From: Ligustrum vulgare
Lineage: Eukaryota > Streptophyta > Magnoliopsida > Lamiales > Oleaceae
DNA length: 64,000 nt
NCBI GenBank assembly: GCA_963555705.1
Contig: OY743172.1
Span: 28,581,446 to 28,645,445 of the forward strand
Reading direction: 5' to 3'
Shown here in pieces: positions 46,206 through 56,746 of this stretch. Both the position numbers and the translations under genes were made by a program. Below the pieces are notes generated by a model. It did not search any database, had not been told where the DNA came from, and saw only the letters and a program-made list of their open reading frames with translations. Every line of letters begins with the position of its first letter. The first letter of the stretch is position 1.

Positions 46206-47832
46206 CACTCCATTCAACTATCTTTTGCATTTTTCATCACGATTCTAAGCACGACCCATTTCATATTTCACCCACGAAGCATACTAGAGAGAACACCTTA
46301 ATGCTTCCTTGTGCTACACTTGGTTCTTGGTGCTCTCCATTTGCAATGCACATCTTTATCAAGATTCCTAGCTATATATGTTTTGACTTAACCAACTTGC
46401 CCGAATGCTCTTGCACAACAAATGGTAATCTAAAAGCGTAGTCTATTAAAAAAACTCTCCTAAGTCCTAGCTCCTTTCGATGCATTGATGGAAAGGATAA
46501 ATCCAGGACCCAAATTCAGCTAGATCGGCCAACTGTGGATCATGGATCGTTGATCGACTACTGTCAATGATTGAAATACCTTGCTGTGAAACGCTGATGA
46601 CTGATAATTGGTGATGGTTGAAGGCTCAATATGTCAACTATTACAATTGCAAACCCCAAGAGGAAGAAGAGAATCAAGATTAGAACATATAAACTTATTA
46701 TTTACAAAATATAAAAATTACAAATCAAAAGCAAATCAAAGCCATTAAATTCATTCTGAAAATTATATATCAAAGTATGAAACTATAATTCATTCTGAAA
46801 ATCAATTAAGCATTCCAAAAATCATAAAGCATCTATCAAACTATTAAGCATTGTGAAAATCATAAAATCAGCAACCAAATCATCTATCAAACTATAGATT
46901 TGGGCCAATTTAATAAGGCCCAAATTAATACTTAAAAGAAGGCCTACTACTGAAGACTACCTCTTTCTTCTTCCCTAAATCAGCCGACGGTCTTTCTTCT
47001 TCCAGATGGCTTCTTCCCTGAATCAATTGACGGCCTTTCTTCTTCCGGCAGCTTTTTCCCTTGGAGAACTAACATTATAGTTCTTCTATCTTCGACAATG
47101 GTAGCTTCCAATCAATCAACAAAGGTTCCGTATATCTTCCAATTCATCCCGTAGACCCCAAATCTCAGTTTCCTATTTCCAAAAAAAAACCTCAAAAAAC
47201 AGATCGCCCGGTGGATCCATCTAGCGCATCGACACCGACTAGATCCTTCCATGATTGAAGGTAATTTTCATCATTTCGTGCCTCACACCACAATCTTTAT
47301 GCTGGTCACTTCTTGCGGGCATTTTAGCTCATTGCGTGCCACAATGCCAATTATTCGTATATTATTCTAATTTAAGTTTAATTTTTGGACAACATATATG
47401 CAAATATGCCCGTGAAATTGAGTACAGATTAAAAGCATAGTTGAAATACGATACGAGACAATTTTGTTCTACAATAAATAAGTGGGGTGTTGCTCTAAAC
47501 ATTGGTGGTATACCCTCTTTGTTCTAATTTTGACGTGTTTTAATACATTGAATTGAGACCTAACACCATCTTAGGACCTTGAAAAGGATGAAAAATACAT
47601 TTGAGTTGTAAAATATGTAACAATTATTAATGATAATTTAACGAAATATTTAATTGTACGAAATTAATATGTTGTCACGCCTATCATGGACGTGGCAGCT
47701 CGGCATCCATGTGTCCTATGGGCAACAAAAGAGTTGTCCTTGTTTGATGAATATTAAAATCATATTTTTAGTGTATTTTGATAAAAGTTGATGAGATGTA
47801 TAGTTAAAAAGTTGTGAGATCCATGAAATATA
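46206..47832. other. Intergenic, no gene recognised
   Basis: No coding sequence supported. At about 46965-47060 a roughly 50-bp unit containing CTTTCTTCTTCC and CAGCCGACGG/CAATTGACGG is imperfectly repeated two to three times. Confidence 0.4.
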
Positions 47833-48018
47833 GCCTTGTTTGGTTTCCATTAAAATTTTCTCTTTCTTCTACAGTACTCAATCTCAACCATCCATTAAAA
47901 GTCAAGTCCACAATATTTGACTTTTCAACCAAATTTTAATTATCCATTCTTCTAAAAATCACTATTTCAAAAAAAAAAAAAAAAAAAACTTTTTTTGTAT
48001 ACAATACCAAACACACCA
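47833..48018 (+). mobile_element. Short MITE-like element, copy B2
   Basis: GCCTTGTTTGG ... CCAAACACACC, about 186 bp, colinear with 4693-4874 (shared CCACAATATTTGACTTTTCA, TTCTAAAAATCACTATT and an A-run). The ends are imperfect inverted repeats. Non-coding. Confidence 0.55.
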
Positions 48019-49020
48019 ATATTGTTGTGATTAATTGTTGACTTTGACTTTAATAAAAAACTATCTTTAATCAAAAATAGTCTATCTACAAGTAACAAAC
48101 CCTTGAAACATTTTTTTCTTTAAATTTAAAATTATTTTTTATTAAAAAAAATGAAATTGCAGTAAACCTAATTCTACGATTAAAAGTTAACGTGAAAAGG
48201 CAGGAAAGTTTGGGCAGACCAGTCCTGACTGAGGCTGCCATTAGTGGTCCGTTGACCCACTGTCTTAGCAGATATAAAGGACGGACTAAGGACAAACAAA
48301 ACAATAACTTTTCTCACAACGTCCATTTTCACGATAGAAGTAATCTATTTTGAGAGGGGGAGTAACTCGGTGTGTAACCAGGTGAGCGTGTAGCTTGATC
48401 CGGGTTTCTTTAGCAAGAATTAATGGTGAATATAAGAGAATTTGTGTAAACGTTATATTCAGAGTTATACTAACTAAATATAGTCTCTGTTCGGCGGTTA
48501 GAAAGTCGTCGTTATTTTTTATTATTTGTATTTTTGAGATAGAATTTATGATTAAAAAGTAGTTTGAAAAATGTGTATGATTAAAAAAATGGTTTGAGTG
48601 AATGTCTTGATTATAACACTTGATTATAATCAAGTTATCGAACGGACGCTAGAAATAAAAAGAATTAAAATAAGTAGACTAAAACCAGTCGACAGACAAA
48701 TCATGAAATGAGATTTGTCCCGCAATAAACAAATCTACTCGTCGAGTAGGGACGAAAGTCGGCCTTGGACTGAAATTGATTGAAAATTGAGGAAATTAGG
48801 CTTACACTCATCTCATTAACATGATTTTTGAGATTTATCATCTCTAATAATATAATTTAATTATTGTCATCTAAAGATAAACAATTTAGTTAAATATCAT
48901 TTAATTTTAAAAAAAAAATATTCTCAAATTTTCAATAATAGTATAATTCCAGATTTTCCTCCCAATAATTCGCACCGCCGTTTACTATCCCAACTCACCT
49001 ACCTCTTTCCATTAGAGCAT
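48019..49020. other. Intergenic, no gene recognised
   Basis: AT-rich DNA with no gene or element boundary that I can support. Confidence 0.4.
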
Positions 49021-49415
49021 CTCCAATGCATAACGTGGATTGTGGCTGATGTGGCGATAAAATAAACGGACTTCTAAAGAACGTGGATAAATAGACGGAG
49101 CAATTCAAAATTTACTCTCCAATGGTGCTTTCTACATTTCAATAATATTTGATTATGTGGCTTTTTTATAAAAAAATTAAAATTAATTACCACATTATCT
49201 CTAATTTACTGCGGAGTCCAAAAGGAAACTAATTTATACCATACAACTTAATTGGGCTAGGTCCTTATCTACAATAATTAAATAATTATAAAATAAAAAT
49301 TAATGCTGAGTCAACATGTCTCACGGAGCTTCTAGATATAGACGGAATACTCCACAATGTCTATTTTTTTAGCGCCACGTTAGTCTAACATCCTAATCCA
49401 CGTTGTGCATTGGAG
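49021..49415. mobile_element. MITE with 21-bp terminal inverted repeats
   Basis: Left end CTCCAATGCATAACGTGGATT (one longer base string split here for reading: CTCCAATGCA then TAACGTGGATT) and right end, in reverse complement, CTCCAATGCA then CAACGTGGATT: 20 of 21 positions match. The interior is non-coding. The GAGCATCTCCAATG start is familiar from plant MITEs. The duplication is unclear and the superfamily is not assigned. Confidence 0.65.
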
Positions 49416-49778
49416 AGGAATTTTTACTATATTTCATCTATTTACTTATGTGTCAAGTGTATTTTTTCAATTCACGGAATGCATTGGAGGAATGCATTCT
49501 CTCAGAAAATCCCTCCGACCAAGGAAACTACAAATTTGCAATCAATTCGTAGAAGGGCTTATCAGTTCGTGGTGCTGATGACAAACCCGATAGCATCCTC
49601 ACTCTTCTTCAACTTCTTGCTCTTCTTCCCAGCTGTGGCAATTCCATTGTCGCCAAAAATCGAAGCTTGGTAGATCGATCGACCGACCGATCAATTGAGG
49701 GTTTTTGGTTCTATAATGATTGTGATTGATTCATATTTGATTGTGAGTCGGATTTATTTATGTTTATTCTTATATTAG

Positions 49779-49814
<36 letters not shown>

Positions 49815-50940
49815 GGATTCCTTTTTGTACAAGTTATTTCCTCAAGGTGTGTGTGGCTTTTTTTTTCTTTTGGTGTATTTCTAATGGTATGCTACTTCCA
49901 TGTGATAATGTTTTGAGGGTCGAAGATATTAGATTATTCTTATAGCACTTTTGAATTTTTATTCATGTTTTTAAGCTTGCATCTATCTAGAAATACTATG
50001 TTTTTATTCTTAGAGCATCTCTTTTCTTGTTTGATTGTTAAATTTTCTAAGATGCAATTGTTATTTTTCATGTCTAGTTAGTAGTTACTTTGTGATACTG
50101 GTTTATTTTTCATGTTTTCCATAATGCTTGGTAACCTCAGGGGCTTTCTATTTGGGGGAATACAGTATTTTGTGGTTTCTTTGCTCTGGTCGACATTTCA
50201 TGGTTCCCCCCTTTTTTGTGACACTCGCCTTATATTGGAGGTTGGACTCCAATGAGCAAATCTATGACACACAACAATGCCTTGTAAGTTGTATTTTGAT
50301 GTCACAAATTTAGTAATGGTGGTTTTGACTATTTGTAGTGTCCCTAATTTATTTTGGAAATCTCCAAATTTTTATTTTATGATGTCCTATTTGAGAATCT
50401 TCGTCTACTTAGAGGCCCTAAAGCATATTGGAGATACATTAATCAATTTGATGTATGTGCCACTATAATTTTGTGTTGAGCTTGTGATCATTTACTTGGT
50501 TAATTTTGTTATATGGCAATTACGTTACAGCATTAGCAGATATGTACATTTTCCTTTTTTTTCCTTACGAAAATCAGATCTGTGCATTTTTAGTTATGCT
50601 GATAATTGCATTTACTCGTATAGTTGCTTTAACGGGTAGTTTAGTTCTTGCTCTTTTGGATCTTTAATCAAGAATATCATTCACTTTATAAAGTTACTGG
50701 GTGATAATGACGCAGTTGTACAATTGACAACATGTTTCTCTCAGCTTCTTTTTTATTTATTTTTTATTTTTTATGTAGCATCTTATTTTTTTTGCTCTAG
50801 GACATCAATTACTTCTTTAACATTCTATGTTAGATTATCATTTCAACGTTTTTATGTATGCTTGAAGGCACTAACTTAAATTGTAAGTTATATTTTCTGC
50901 AATTTGTGTTTTCACTGGTTAACTTGTTGATAACTGATTG
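49416..50940. other. Intergenic or intron-like sequence upstream of the SKP1-like piece
   Basis: T-rich plus-strand DNA, with a (TC)n run at about 49783-49814. A 31-residue hydrophobic tail (MTNPIASSLFF...) in the small frame 49410-49673 is not assigned. I looked for the first half of a SKP1 gene (LKSSDGE-type motif) and did not find it. Confidence 0.4.
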
Positions 50941-50952
50941 TATTTTTATCAT

Positions 50953-51132
50953 CAAGTTGCCAACTACCTAAACGTCAAGAGGCTGCTTGACCTTACATGT
51001 CAAACAATGGCTGACACGATCAAGGGGAACACCACAGAGGAGATTCGTAAGTCGTGTAACGTTAAGAATAGTTTCACTCCCGAGGAAGAAGAAGAAGTTC
51101 GAAGGGAGAATGATTGGGCATCACCAGATTAA
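50953..51132 (+). pseudogene. SKP1-like C-terminal fragment
   Basis: Reads [19 protein letters not shown], then [11 protein letters not shown], then [19 protein letters not shown] and a stop. This is the C-terminal SKP1 domain that binds F-box proteins in SCF ubiquitin ligases, complete to its usual end. The N-terminal POZ-like half that binds cullin is not seen upstream. An AG at 50956-50957 could be a splice acceptor, but no donor exon was found. I treat it as a fragment or pseudogene, although a remote first exon cannot be excluded. Confidence 0.65.
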
Positions 51133-51191
51133 AGTTTCACTGGATAATTATCTCTCTCTCTCTCTCTCTTGCATCGCCCGAAAATCAAAAT

Positions 51192-52013
51192 ATGGGGCCG
51201 AGTGGACAGACAGTGTTGCAGTTTTCATCATTGGCAACGAGTGTATCAACTAGGTTCTATCTACTAGTAATCTTCAACATAGACGATTTCTATGTCTGAG
51301 CTGGTCATTATCAATTTCCTGGAATCCTTTTAACCCGATAGTACCAACTCTTACGTCGTCTCACACAATGAGTCATCAGACCAGGTTGCATTGGGTATTT
51401 GATTATCATCAAAATATGTTGTTAATTGTTATCCAATCAAAAAGTGAACTTAAAGGAAGTCATTGGTTGATAGTTTTCAAATGGTTTTGGAGTCGCTGGT
51501 GGTAGTGCTTTGATCCATGAGTTTTACACTAGAGAAGTGTTGAATCTGATTCATTTGACTGCTCATACTGGTTCAAAAAATGGCGAGGATGCAATAAAGG
51601 GGTTTGTCTCTAATTCATCTCTTGGAGATCAACAACTTGCTACACAATTTCAAGAAATTCCACTAGACCTACGCATGGTTGATGTTAAACGTGTTAGATT
51701 TGAAGTTCCTAAGCCAGCAAAGCTGGACAAGATACTAAATGATTGGAAGGAATGGAAGCTTCAATGGAACGTTTGCTTGCTCTAATAGATGATGTTTACA
51801 AATATGTGATGATGTGGTGGAAGGGCGTGTTGCTCCATATAATGACATTGGCCAGTTTATATCATATATTATAGCACCTATTCCGAAATTATTACCTCAC
51901 GGATTTGATAAAGTGGTGAATGATAATTTCTAGGACAAATTAAGACTACTTTATTTGTCAAGTATTACAAGAACACAACTCAGGAGTTGAATAGGACTGC
52001 TCATATCTTGTAA
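51192..52013 (+). pseudogene. eIF3f-like processed pseudogene
   Basis: Starts MGPSGQTVLQFSS and continues RFYLLVIFNIDDFYV before a stop near 51298. It then resumes through degenerate MPN-domain sequence, GVAGGSALIHEFYTREVLN (51485-51540), and LGDQQLATQFQEIPLDLRMVD. The C-terminal part has VAPYNDIGQFISYIIAP and LYLSSITRTQL, ending at a TAA at 52011-52013. The order and length fit plant eIF3 subunit F (an MPN protein of the translation initiation complex). No intron-sized gaps are present, and several stops and frame changes occur, so a reverse-transcribed copy is likely. It starts 60 bp after the SKP1-like stop, on the same strand. Confidence 0.75.
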
Positions 52014-52639
52014 TTGGTTAACCATTTTCCTTGTCAAAACTCTTGCGATATGGATCTTACCATTATGTTATTAGTGTGGTCATACATGAAGGGGGGAGAA
52101 GCTTTGACTATAGCATTATTCATTTCACGATCTGAGCAATTTTGTCCCCAAAAATTATTTGAGCTAAATGTGATAGGATCTATATGTAGCATTTTCACAA
52201 ATACCAAACTTTTTGTATCATAATTGAAACTTACATTCGTTTACACCGATTAATACTTCAATTTTTTATTTTTTATTTTTAACTGAAAGTTAGGATCTTA
52301 TAAGAAACCAAAAACCAGAGACATAATATAGAAGTTCCTTAAACAAACAAAGCACAAGTTGTATTCCCCTGGATGTAGTCAAGAAGGGAGAAATGGAGGA
52401 ATAAAATGTAAAGCATAAATGCCCCCCACAAATTATGGATTTAGTTTCTTGATTCGACAAAATAAATATGATTTAATTGCTTTATCAACAAAATGTAACA
52501 AGATTCAAGGGCCCATATAATGAAATTCGAATAAGAAAATATCTAGTGAAACTTTAATCTGGAAATGATATAAACCTCCATATCATCGCAACTTTAATTT
52601 GGAGATGAATTTAAGAAAATAATAAAAAAAAAAAATCAA
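52014..52639. other. Intergenic, no gene recognised
   Basis: No coding sequence supported; it lies between the eIF3f-like and BTB-like pseudogenes. Confidence 0.4.
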
Positions 52640-52995
52640 AAAAGTTGAGCAACATTCTCTTTCATGAGTTCCTTCCTTAATTCTTAAGTTCGAACATTAC
52701 AATACATTAACCTTAGAGTCTCAATAAAAACCTCCATATCATCATAATAAGCAATCTCTACATTGTACTGCCCAGAGCTCCTCTGCTGCTTAATCCATTT
52801 ATCATTCAATTTCAAAGCCAAAAATCTACTATGAGCTACAAGAATCTACCTATGAATGCTCAAGGAAATACTCAGACTATCCTTTGAACTCAGCTTGACA
52901 TTGCATGTCCCTATATCGTTAAACTAATTCCTAAGGATTTTCAATGCCAAAAGATCTATCAGAAGCTGGTGCACTAACGCCTGCCTGTTTTGAGG
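52640..52995 (-). pseudogene. BTB/POZ-domain protein fragment
   Basis: Minus-strand reading: SAPASDRSFGIENP, a stop, FNDIGTCNVKLSSKDSLSI, LSIHR, a stop, [40 protein letters not shown], a stop, ELRKELMKENVAQLF. This matches in order the BTB fold of the plant At1g63850/At3g05675-type BTB/POZ proteins as I remember them (cullin-3 adaptor type). At least three in-frame stops make it a pseudogene. No flanking exons were found. Confidence 0.65.
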
Positions 52996-53947
52996 AGGTG
53001 GGTTTATATAAACCTTTGAGGTCTAATGATTTTGAGCTAAAACAATACGTTTTGAAATGGGGTTTTTGGCTTTGGGGTAGCAATCTGTCTTATTAGCCAT
53101 CATTAAATAAGGTTAGGTTTGAACGATTTTTATCCACTAAAGGTGGAGACATTGGGTTAAGAAGAAAAATTATTCTGAGATGCGATGCCTCCACCAGTGG
53201 CACCACTACCGTAGATGGTACTCGCGATGGAGTAGGAGACCATAGTAGCAAGCGAGTTGTAGATCTTCAGATCTGAGGAAGAACAAGAGTATGATGACGA
53301 AGATGATGCAACAATTCCCTCAGCCGGAGGTGGCGGCGAAGGTGGTGGTTTAGAAGAAAGGTAGTACCAAGAATTTTCCTAGGAATATATAAACGGCGTG
53401 TCAAATCTATAGCTTTGCTGACACGTGGTGGTAGTCAAAACAGAAAGGGTGGACGTGACAGTGGAAGGGGAGGTCGTAATGGTAGTTTCATGGCAGCGGT
53501 GGCGTTTAGTAATAGGCTGCAACGCAAACCTAAGACGAGTGGTGGTAGCCGACATGTGACAATGTGACAGTGGTGTGAAAATTTTGAATGGATTCTTCAT
53601 TCTTCATTTACGATTTTTTGTAACTGAAATTCCTTTTTCCCCATATTTTAGTCCCTATAATTTAGGATGGTATATTTCCAATTCATGTTCTTCAAGATGA
53701 TATTTCTAAAATTAAGATTTTTAGTGTGTCAAATAGCAAAAATGGGTTTCATTAGGCGATATCAATGCATGCACACTTTCGATCAATTCGATTCGAATAA
53801 TATAAAAGTATATATTCTAACTAAAGGAAAAATATGCATACATTCTTCTCTATTTTATTGGTGTTTCTCATTTGAATTCTTTTTTAGAAAGATAATTTTT
53901 AGTATTGACACATTGATAATCTCAATTAAGAATTAAAAATAAATAAA
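52996..53947. other. Intergenic, no gene recognised
   Basis: No supported gene. Around 53160-53370 the minus strand is Ser/Pro-codon rich (low complexity) and could be a further degenerate piece of the BTB locus, but I cannot show it. Confidence 0.35.
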
Positions 53948-54112
53948 TGTTATAAATTATTCCCTAATCTAACTTTACCTAATTTCTACCTAACTTATAA
54001 CAATAATTTAATAGGTATGAATGACTATATTTACCCCTATCAATTCCTATAAATAGGGCTTTTCTTGTAACATGGATCACACTTGAATTGAATGAGAATT
54101 ATCTCTCTCTTC

Positions 54113-54195
<83 letters not shown>

Positions 54196-54223
54196 GTATT
54201 ATTATTATGGTAGTTTCACAACA
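53948..54223 (+). mobile_element. Copia-type LTR with long (CT)n tract and primer site
   Basis: TGTTATAAATTATTCCC ... GTTTCACAACA, about 276 bp, with TATA box CTATAAATAGGG near 54050 and a (TC)n microsatellite of about 40 units (about 54115-54194). It is followed by CGTTATCAGTACGAGTC (54224-54240), a primer-site string common after copia LTRs in plants. No gag frame follows. Related pol remnants may be those near 62200-63000. Confidence 0.65.
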
Positions 54224-55530
54224 CGTTATCAGTACGAGTCTCTAGCCTATTGAGTAATATGACGGGAGTATGCTCTACGGTTGCATCTAAATGATGAACC
54301 TCTGTATCAAAAACCAGATTATTATTAATCAACATTTCATTTTCCAAATCTGGTGTTTTTGGTATTAGAAAATCATTTATACATCATAGATTAGAAAATC
54401 AATTCCAAGTCTATAGAAAAATTGGAGAAATTGTGTAACCCGAAACTTTCAAAGCAAATTCACACCAAACCTTATATCCAAACGATGATCGGAGACCAGA
54501 TCCATGACCACGACGACGGGACGATCCTCTGTCATCGGCGCGTGTCAACGGTAGAGTCACCGGTGCGGTGGCGCGTGAAAACCACACGCGGACGTCGAGG
54601 TGGAGCGTGACGGCGCGTGATACAGAATCCGGAAATGACGTCAAAAGGCAGTTTGTTCATCTTCATGTTTTGGATTCTTCTATGTTCTTACTTTTCTGTT
54701 TTGTGCAGTTTTGAAATTTTCCGGCGGTCGAACGTGGCGGTTTTCTTAAAAAGTGTTTTTGGAGCACTTCCGACGAGATTTTGAACTTCGGACCAAAAGT
54801 AAGTTTGTTCTAAATTAAATTTCAAACCTATTGACGGTTTCGATTTATTCATATGATCAATATATTAAAATATGGACGATTTTTCCCGTGGTAATACGTT
54901 AAAATATATTAATCGTAATTTAACGTATTGACTCAATCATGATTATTGATCTTATGATTAATATTGACAAAATATATATATTACAAGTGTTTAGCACTAT
55001 TGTGTGATCAATAAGGTACAAGTAACATAATAGTTATCATGTCGTGATGTATTGAGCTATTCATTAAAAAAAAACTTATTACCGTAACAGATTGAACTAT
55101 TATGAATACCCTGACTGGATTTAGAGATATGACTTGCTCATTTATGAAATGTAATTATATCATTATATTGTTACCACCTATATGGTTGGTTCTACAAATA
55201 TCAAGCATATTACATTACCACCTATATGGTTGATTCTACTGATTTTAAATATTTCTACCCATATAAATTTCATATATTGTTGTTATTTGATATTTCAACA
55301 AATAGTACCAGAAGTTACCATTACTAAAAAATTGTTATATTTTTAATGAAAATATTTTATCCAATGGTACCAGAAGTTACCAATATCTGTATTTGAAATG
55401 TGGATGAAAATAAATTATTCAACAAGAAAAATGTTGATGTATGATAAGATAAATTATTATTGCTCCTGAAGAAGCATAAACGAGACATACATACAAAATA
55501 CAAAAGGGAAACATTTATGATCCTCAAAAG
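54224..55530. other. Retrotransposon leader-like sequence, no open frame
   Basis: Follows the primer site at 54224. A GC-richer leader-like block is at 54480-54620. Beyond 54900 the sequence is AT-rich with a short repeat (TACCAGAAGTTACCA near 55311 and 55370). No gag is recognisable. Confidence 0.4.
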
Positions 55531-55533
55531 TAG

Positions 55534-55770
55534 ATGTGTGTATCAGGTGTAATAATTCTCCATACTCTACCACCCCTAATATTTTTTGTGTGTCTCAAGA
55601 GTAAGAATACTCCGTACTCCACTACTCCTAATCCTTTTGAGGTTCACAAGATTAAGTTCAAATACTCATCAATATTAAAGGTGTGTCTCAAGAGTAAGAA
55701 TACCCCTTACTCTACCACCCACAATATTTTGGAGACTCACAAGGATAAATTTACATTAACCGGACTCCAT
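55534..55770. repeat. Imperfect repeat, TGTGTCTCAAGAGTAAGAATA units
   Basis: TGTGTCTCAAGAGTAAGAATA occurs at about 55589 and 55681, each followed by C(C/T)CC(G/T)TACTC and CCAC(T/C)AC, in a unit of roughly 92 bp. A diverged related stretch (GCGTCTCAAGAGTCAATCGG, CTTACTCGTCCACCC) lies at about 61575-61630, on the other side of the LOG-like pseudogene. Confidence 0.55.
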
Positions 55771-55790
55771 TTTCGCTTGGCACCCCTTCC

Positions 55791-56121
55791 TTACGACCAA
55801 TCTATCTTTAATCCTGTTGGATCTTGTATTGGAATATATAATTGCAACTTATCCAGCAGTTCCTCGATAGTAGGAGCAGAAATAAGGATTCTCCTAGAAA
55901 ATGGAGAGATGAATCCCTGTTCCACAGCATAATCAAGAAATGTTAGCAAACCATCAAAGAAATTGTTAACATTTAAAAGCCCAATAGGCTTGGTATGGAG
56001 ATCTAATTGAGCCCATGAGGTAATATTAAAGATTTCCTCTAAAATACCAAAACCTCCAGGCATGGCAATGAAGGCATCAGAACCATATAACATGCAAGTT
56101 ATACGTTCATGGATAGATAAC
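55791..56121 (-). pseudogene. LOG-like cytokinin-activating enzyme, C-terminal part
   Basis: Downstream half of a broken LOG-type gene (cytokinin riboside 5'-monophosphate phosphoribohydrolase, which releases free cytokinin base). It contains SDAFIAMPGGFGILEEIFNI near 56030-56085, SWAQLDLHTKPIGLLNV, and ends GLKIDWS at the stop at 55791. The usual PGGxGTxxE motif reads PGGFGILEE, so the conserved Thr is Ile. The MHxRK segment just before reads IHERIT, so the Lys is lost. Joined across the transposon and removing one ATAAC copy, the frame continues directly into 60854-61127 with no intron. Confidence 0.85.
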
Positions 56122-56732
56122 TGTTAGGATCGATACGTGATCAAGAAAAAAAATAATTAAATGTAAAAATCCATGAACGCCAAGATTTTTCGGCCAAAGG
56201 CCCCGGAGGTTCGATAATTCAAGAATCATCTACATCCCCGTTGAGCAATCCATCAAACTTGGATTTACGCTTAAATCCACTAAGCACATCAAGAAGTTCA
56301 TTACATTTACAAGATCAACACCAAGAACACCAAAATTATCTCCAAGAATCACTAATTCTATCCGCTACCATACAACACACGGATTTCACAAAAATTACTC
56401 TCCATCTAAACTATGTTTTACACATATCGTAAAACCACTCCAAACATGAAGAAATTGGAGAAATCACAAAGAAACGATACTCTAATCATCAAGAAAAGAG
56501 ATCACACAAGGGAATTACAAATGGACATCACTAAGCAATCTTGTCCGAACCCTTAATCAAAAGCGCCTCCCAAAGGGAGCTAAAGAGGAGAAACCGTCAA
56601 TTGTGTTGTTGTGGAACCACCAAGATTATCATCACCAATTTGATATCACCAACTTAATATAATGGTCTAATTCTAGGCCAAGTATGTGGGCTTAACCAAT
56701 TTAGGCCCAAAGTGAGTAGCACCTACTCAACA
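56122..56732 (-). repeat. 3-prime LTR of the young element
   Basis: 611 bp, essentially identical to 60243-60853. Adjoins the left ATAAC. Confidence 0.9.
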
Positions 56733-56746
56733 ATCTCCACCTTGCT

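Noticed and set aside
52014..52223. Small plus-strand ORF after the eIF3f-like copy
   Set aside because: No similarity recognised and no sign of continuity with the pseudogene after its stop.
54115..54194. Long (CT)n as a separate regulatory element
   Set aside because: It lies within the copia LTR downstream of the TATA box and is most simply a microsatellite expansion in the LTR leader.
55534..55932. 132-residue plus-strand ORF
   Set aside because: Overlaps the LOG-like frame antisense at one end and an imperfect repeat at the other.
56241..56432. Duplicate 63-residue ORF (also at 60362-60553)
   Set aside because: It appears twice only because it lies in the two LTRs.
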